The notes under the pieces: generated by a model
Databases searched by the model: none
Told to the model about the DNA's origin: nothing
Seen by the model: the letters and a program-made list of their open reading frames with translations, nothing else
Origin: Terripilifer ovatus
GTDB taxonomy: Bacteria; Pseudomonadota; Alphaproteobacteria; Rhizobiales; Beijerinckiaceae
Direction: 5' to 3'
DNA length: 64,000 nt
Assembly: GCA_029222685.1 (NCBI GenBank)
Contig: JARHVB010000018.1
Location: 1-64,000, forward strand
Part shown: piece after piece, positions 60,872 to 64,000 of the stretch
Position numbering within the stretch: the stretch's first letter is position 1
How the letters are laid out: each line of letters starts with the position of its first letter
Translations under genes and position numbers: made by a program

Positions 60872-62022
60872 GATCCATACCTCATCTGCACCGCCAGCAG
60901 AGCCATCAGATGCAATGTTGCGGGGTAGTAATTGTCGGCATCGCGCGGTGCGCGCAAGCTGGCGGGGATGGCGGTCTGATCGAGCGTGCACATGACGAGC
61001 GCCCCGATGCTGGAATAGCCGGCTTCCGAAAGCGTTTCGGTGTCGCGGCCGGAACTCACTTCGACCGCGCTGATGGCGCCGCGCTTCCTGTTCACCCAGG
61101 CGTAGAACGGCGCGTAATTATCCCATTCACCCACGCCGGCCCAAGCCATGTAAAGCGGGATACGAATCGAATTGTATGAAAATTGCGCGGGAAATCCGTC
61201 GGCAGGACGGATCTCGTTCTCACGAAAGGAAATCCATTCCGTCGGCAGATTCTGCGGCCCGAAGCGTGCCGACTTGAGCAGATCGAGACCGCTCTGGATC
61301 AAGCCGTTCCAATCGAGTTCCGGCGCCACGAGCGAAAGGCGGGCGAAAGCCGGAAACACATAATAGGACAGGTTGAGTACGGGCCCGTCGGCGCGCTCGC
61401 CAGCGGCAAAGCCCGTCACGGCGGGCAACAGCAGGGCGCCTTGCTTGGTCTTGAACAGGATGAGCTTGCGGCCGACTTCGACGGCGATGCGGCGCGCGGC
61501 GACCCGATAGGCGACATCGGCCCAGAGTTCGCCGGCTTCCGTCAGCGCCCAGGCAACGAGAATGTCGCCGTCGCTGGCATTGTTCATATCGGACACGCCG
61601 GGGCGATGATTGGGCGACCACCGCCATGCCATCAACTGATCGTCGCGCACCATCAGGTTGGCGCGCGTCCAGCCCCAGATCCGGTCGAAGGCCGGGCGGT
61701 CGTTCGCCGCCACCGCCAGAAGCATGGCGTAGCCCTGGCCCTCGCTGTGGCTGATGAGATCGTTGGCGGTGTCGATAACCCTGCCGGTGTTGGTGATGAA
61801 GCGCGCCTTGTAGGCCTGCCAGTATTGCGGCGTCTTCAGCGCGCCGCCGAGAGCAATCGGCTTGGCATCGAGCGTCAGCAGTCGCCGCGTCTCGGCGCCA
61901 ATGGGCACGCTCCCTTGAGCCGTCTGCGCCGCCGTTTGAGCTTGGGTCAGCGAGGTGCAGACAAGCACGGCCGCGACCATCGCCGTCGCATGCCGAAGAG
62001 TTGCAGCCTTCAACGCTCTCAT
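60856..62022 (-). CDS. bcsZ: Endoglucanase BcsZ (GH8 cellulase)
   Basis: 388 residues with a signal peptide to about 29. The GH8 acid residue lies in SEGQGYAM (Glu94), and SDGDILVAWAL (Asp151-Asp153) is the second conserved acidic site; YNSIRIPLYMAWAG with a further Asp region follows. BcsZ trims crystalline cellulose in the periplasm during synthesis. The start overlaps the bcsB stop by four bases and the end overlaps the TPR gene. Confidence 0.95.
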   Translation of the reverse strand: MRALKAATLRHATAMVAAVLVCTSLTQAQTAAQTAQGSVPIGAETRRLLTLDAKPIALGGALKTPQYWQAYKARFITNTGRVIDTANDLISHSEGQGYAMLLAVAANDRPAFDRIWGWTRANLMVRDDQLMAWRWSPNHRPGVSDMNNASDGDILVAWALTEAGELWADVAYRVAARRIAVEVGRKLILFKTKQGALLLPAVTGFAAGERADGPVLNLSYYVFPAFARLSLVAPELDWNGLIQSGLDLLKSARFGPQNLPTEWISFRENEIRPADGFPAQFSYNSIRIPLYMAWAGVGEWDNYAPFYAWVNRKRGAISAVEVSSGRDTETLSEAGYSSIGALVMCTLDQTAIPASLRAPRDADNYYPATLHLMALLAVQMRYGSCLRN

Positions 62023-64000
62023 TCTGTACTCCGACCCACGCCCTTCAGGAACCAGTTCGTTGCTGCCGCAAGGAGCAAGGCAAGGATCAAGACCATGAAG
62101 ACGTAAATATTTGGATTCAGCGACAACCAGCCGGCTGCGATCAGCCGCAAGTTGTTGATGGAAAGAGGTTGCGTCGCAATGAGATAGGAGGTCTCGACGG
62201 GGATGTTGACGATCGCGCCTTCGGCGGCGTTGAGCACCGAAACACGGCCGGCGATCTGCTGCCAGACTCTCGGATCGACGAGACAGGAGACCGATTGCGC
62301 CAGGACTGCGGCATTGGGCGCGGTGACGAGCGTGCGCAAACTGTCGGGCGAGCCGTTGACGAGATCCTGCGCGACGATCAGCGACGCCTGGCGGGTCAGG
62401 ATCGGACGTCTGATCTGGGTTTCGAGCCGCGCGCTGACCCAGTTGTGCAGATCAGCATAAATGTCCGTGGCCCAGGTGACGGCGCGGTCATATCTGGTTC
62501 TGAGCCTTGCCAAAATGCCGCCCTGGCTGCGAATGTTCGCATCCCATTCTTCAAACAGCCTGCTTTGGTCGGGATCTCCGATGGCGCCGACGGATAAGGG
62601 ATCGTTGCGGTATTTCGACGTGTGCTCGGCGTAGCGGAAGCCGCCCTGCGGCGTCGGCATATGACAGGCGGCCGGGAAATTGCGCTGCAGGACAAGGCGA
62701 TGGCGCGCCAGCGCTTCGGTGCGGCTCATGGTTTCCGAACCGGGCGTGATTTCGGAACTGAGCGTCTGGCTCCAGTTGTCGAGAACCGTCTGCTGTTGCA
62801 GGCCGACGGACCTGAAGGTGTCGCTTGGGACCGCTTGCGCCGGGGCGACGATCAGGGCCGGTCCGCTATCGGCCGGCGGTTCGCTGAGGGTGAGCTGGAA
62901 AGCGATCGGTCGGCCGGCGGAGATGGCAAAATGCGTCGCCATGGTGGCCGCAGCGCCGATGGCTTCCTTGCTCGGTGCCGGCACATAAAGCGGTGGGCGC
63001 GCCTGGCTTGATGCATAAGGGAAACCGCCAGTCGCGGTCACCGCAAGATCGGGCATATGGGCGATGCGGGCGATCTTCGGCAGTTCGATTTCGGTGTTGT
63101 CGAGCAGCAGAAAGCGATTCCTGCCGGAGATGGCGGAGATCGGGTCGCAGGCGATGTCGCTGGGCATCGCAAGCTGTGCCTCGATCTCGATACGATTGAG
63201 GCCGGGGCGCAGGGAGCCGAGCGGCAGCGGGATCGGATTCTGCTTGAACACGTCGCCGCTGGTTTTCGGCAGGCTGAGGCTGACAACATTGCGGGTGTTG
63301 ACGCTGACGACGACCTGGGCGCCATAACCCAGGCCCGGCGCATAACCGCCGGCGAGATCGAGAATGACCTTGGCATAGTCGGCCGAATAGAAATCCGGCG
63401 GCATGACGATGTTGAAGCCGACACGGAACAGGCGGCCGCTGAATTCCTGGCTGACGACGCCGAGATCGCGCAGTTTCACACGCTCGCCGCCAAACATGCG
63501 ATAACCCGGAAAGGCCTGTGCCGCACGGATACCCTGGGGCGTGCCGCGCAGTTCCGAAGACACGGAAAGCTGGCGCAGCGCATCATTGACGTCGTCTTCG
63601 GTGCGGCCGGTGAAGACGAGCGTCGTACGCTTGCCGCCGCTCGCGGGTACGACGAGGACTTTCGGCCCTGTGACCTGGCCGATGCTGATGGTGCCGAGCA
63701 GTCCGTCGAGTTCGCCGACGGTGCCGATCGCCAGGTTGATGCCGTGAACGCCGTCGGCGATCGGGCCGACATCGACGACGGTCTGCTGGAACCGGCCGAA
63801 CAGCGACAGCATCTGCGTCGCTCGGATGACGCGATCGATGTTGGCCATGCTGGTTTTGGCGGCGATGATGGCGCGAATGGGCATGGCGCCCTGCTCATCC
63901 ACCGGCAGCGCCGCGAGTTCGGCGACACTGGTGATCGCGCCTGGCCCCGAGAGCACAAGGCCGGTCTGGGTCGGATCGATCTGCGTCCACAGTTCGTAAG
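62019..64000 (-). CDS. bcsB: Cellulose synthase regulatory subunit BcsB, 5' end beyond the window
   Basis: At least 660 codons, continuing past the right edge (the frame reads on into YELWTQIDPTQTGLVLSG, upstream of the first internal ATG). Recognised by the BcsB pattern: VGFNIVMPPDFYSADYAKVILDLAGGYAPGLGYGAQVVVSVN, PSDIACDPISAISGRNRFLL and the C-terminal membrane helix PNIYVFMVLILALLLAAATNWF. BcsB is the periplasmic, membrane-anchored partner of BcsA. The missing part should hold the start and its coupling to bcsA. Confidence 0.93.
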   Translation of the reverse strand, partial: YELWTQIDPTQTGLVLSGPGAITSVAELAALPVDEQGAMPIRAIIAAKTSMANIDRVIRATQMLSLFGRFQQTVVDVGPIADGVHGINLAIGTVGELDGLLGTISIGQVTGPKVLVVPASGGKRTTLVFTGRTEDDVNDALRQLSVSSELRGTPQGIRAAQAFPGYRMFGGERVKLRDLGVVSQEFSGRLFRVGFNIVMPPDFYSADYAKVILDLAGGYAPGLGYGAQVVVSVNTRNVVSLSLPKTSGDVFKQNPIPLPLGSLRPGLNRIEIEAQLAMPSDIACDPISAISGRNRFLLLDNTEIELPKIARIAHMPDLAVTATGGFPYASSQARPPLYVPAPSKEAIGAAATMATHFAISAGRPIAFQLTLSEPPADSGPALIVAPAQAVPSDTFRSVGLQQQTVLDNWSQTLSSEITPGSETMSRTEALARHRLVLQRNFPAACHMPTPQGGFRYAEHTSKYRNDPLSVGAIGDPDQSRLFEEWDANIRSQGGILARLRTRYDRAVTWATDIYADLHNWVSARLETQIRRPILTRQASLIVAQDLVNGSPDSLRTLVTAPNAAVLAQSVSCLVDPRVWQQIAGRVSVLNAAEGAIVNIPVETSYLIATQPLSINNLRLIAAGWLSLNPNIYVFMVLILALLLAAATNWFLKGVGRSTE

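Overview
The window looks like the chromosome of a high-GC alphaproteobacterium of the order Hyphomicrobiales (Rhizobiales), probably close to the Xanthobacteraceae/Nitrobacteraceae. This rests on two conserved gene blocks (bolA, J-domain gene, cobS, cobT, rpmB, DUF3108; and Suv3-like helicase, S4 protein, fdxA, carD, rpoH2), on a BcsN-type cellulose operon, on clusters of GANTC (CcrM) sites and on a RIME-like intergenic repeat. All functions come from reading the sequence; no database search was run.

Layout. (1) 0.3-11.9 kb: a CelD/BcsL-type acetyltransferase, a CobW-type metallochaperone GTPase, a D,D-carboxypeptidase, an SCP-x-type thiolase, BolA, a J-domain protein, the CobS/CobT cobaltochelatase subunits, ribosomal protein L28 and a DUF3108 exported protein. 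(2) 11.9-12.5 kb: a gene-free stretch with a perfect DnaA box and twelve GANTC sites. (3) 12.5-21 kb: helicase, S4 protein, ferredoxin, a CarD regulator with a very long Lys/Ala tail, sigma-32 and an apparently Tat-exported dienelactone hydrolase. (4) 21-26.4 kb: an M48 lipoprotein protease, an MBOAT acyltransferase with its partner, and an exported SNase-like protein. (5) 26.45-27.85 kb: tRNA-Arg(CCT), nested palindromes, a small GIY-YIG nuclease, a decayed toxin-antitoxin locus, a UPF0158 protein and an orphan AbrB-type antitoxin, which together resemble the edge of an island.

(6) 27.9-56.6 kb: an accessory catabolic region with six regulators (TetR, LysR, AraC, MarR, GntR and their likely operators). 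It holds a LigAB-type extradiol dioxygenase with an alpha/beta hydrolase, a Rieske ring-hydroxylating oxygenase (alpha and beta), an SDR dehydrogenase, two FAH-family hydrolases, a cyclase-family hydrolase, two amidohydrolases, a two-domain VOC protein, a tandem pair of leaderless substrate-binding-fold proteins, three Bug-type binding proteins, an MFS transporter and a complete ABC importer. A plausible but unproven reading is uptake of an aromatic acid, ring dihydroxylation, dehydrogenation, meta cleavage, then hydrolysis. It does not match a named pathway I recognise and is the best candidate here for an undescribed system.

(7) 56.9-64 kb: a leftward cellulose operon, bcsB (cut by the window end), bcsZ, a TPR-rich protein and bcsN, with tightly coupled or overlapping genes.
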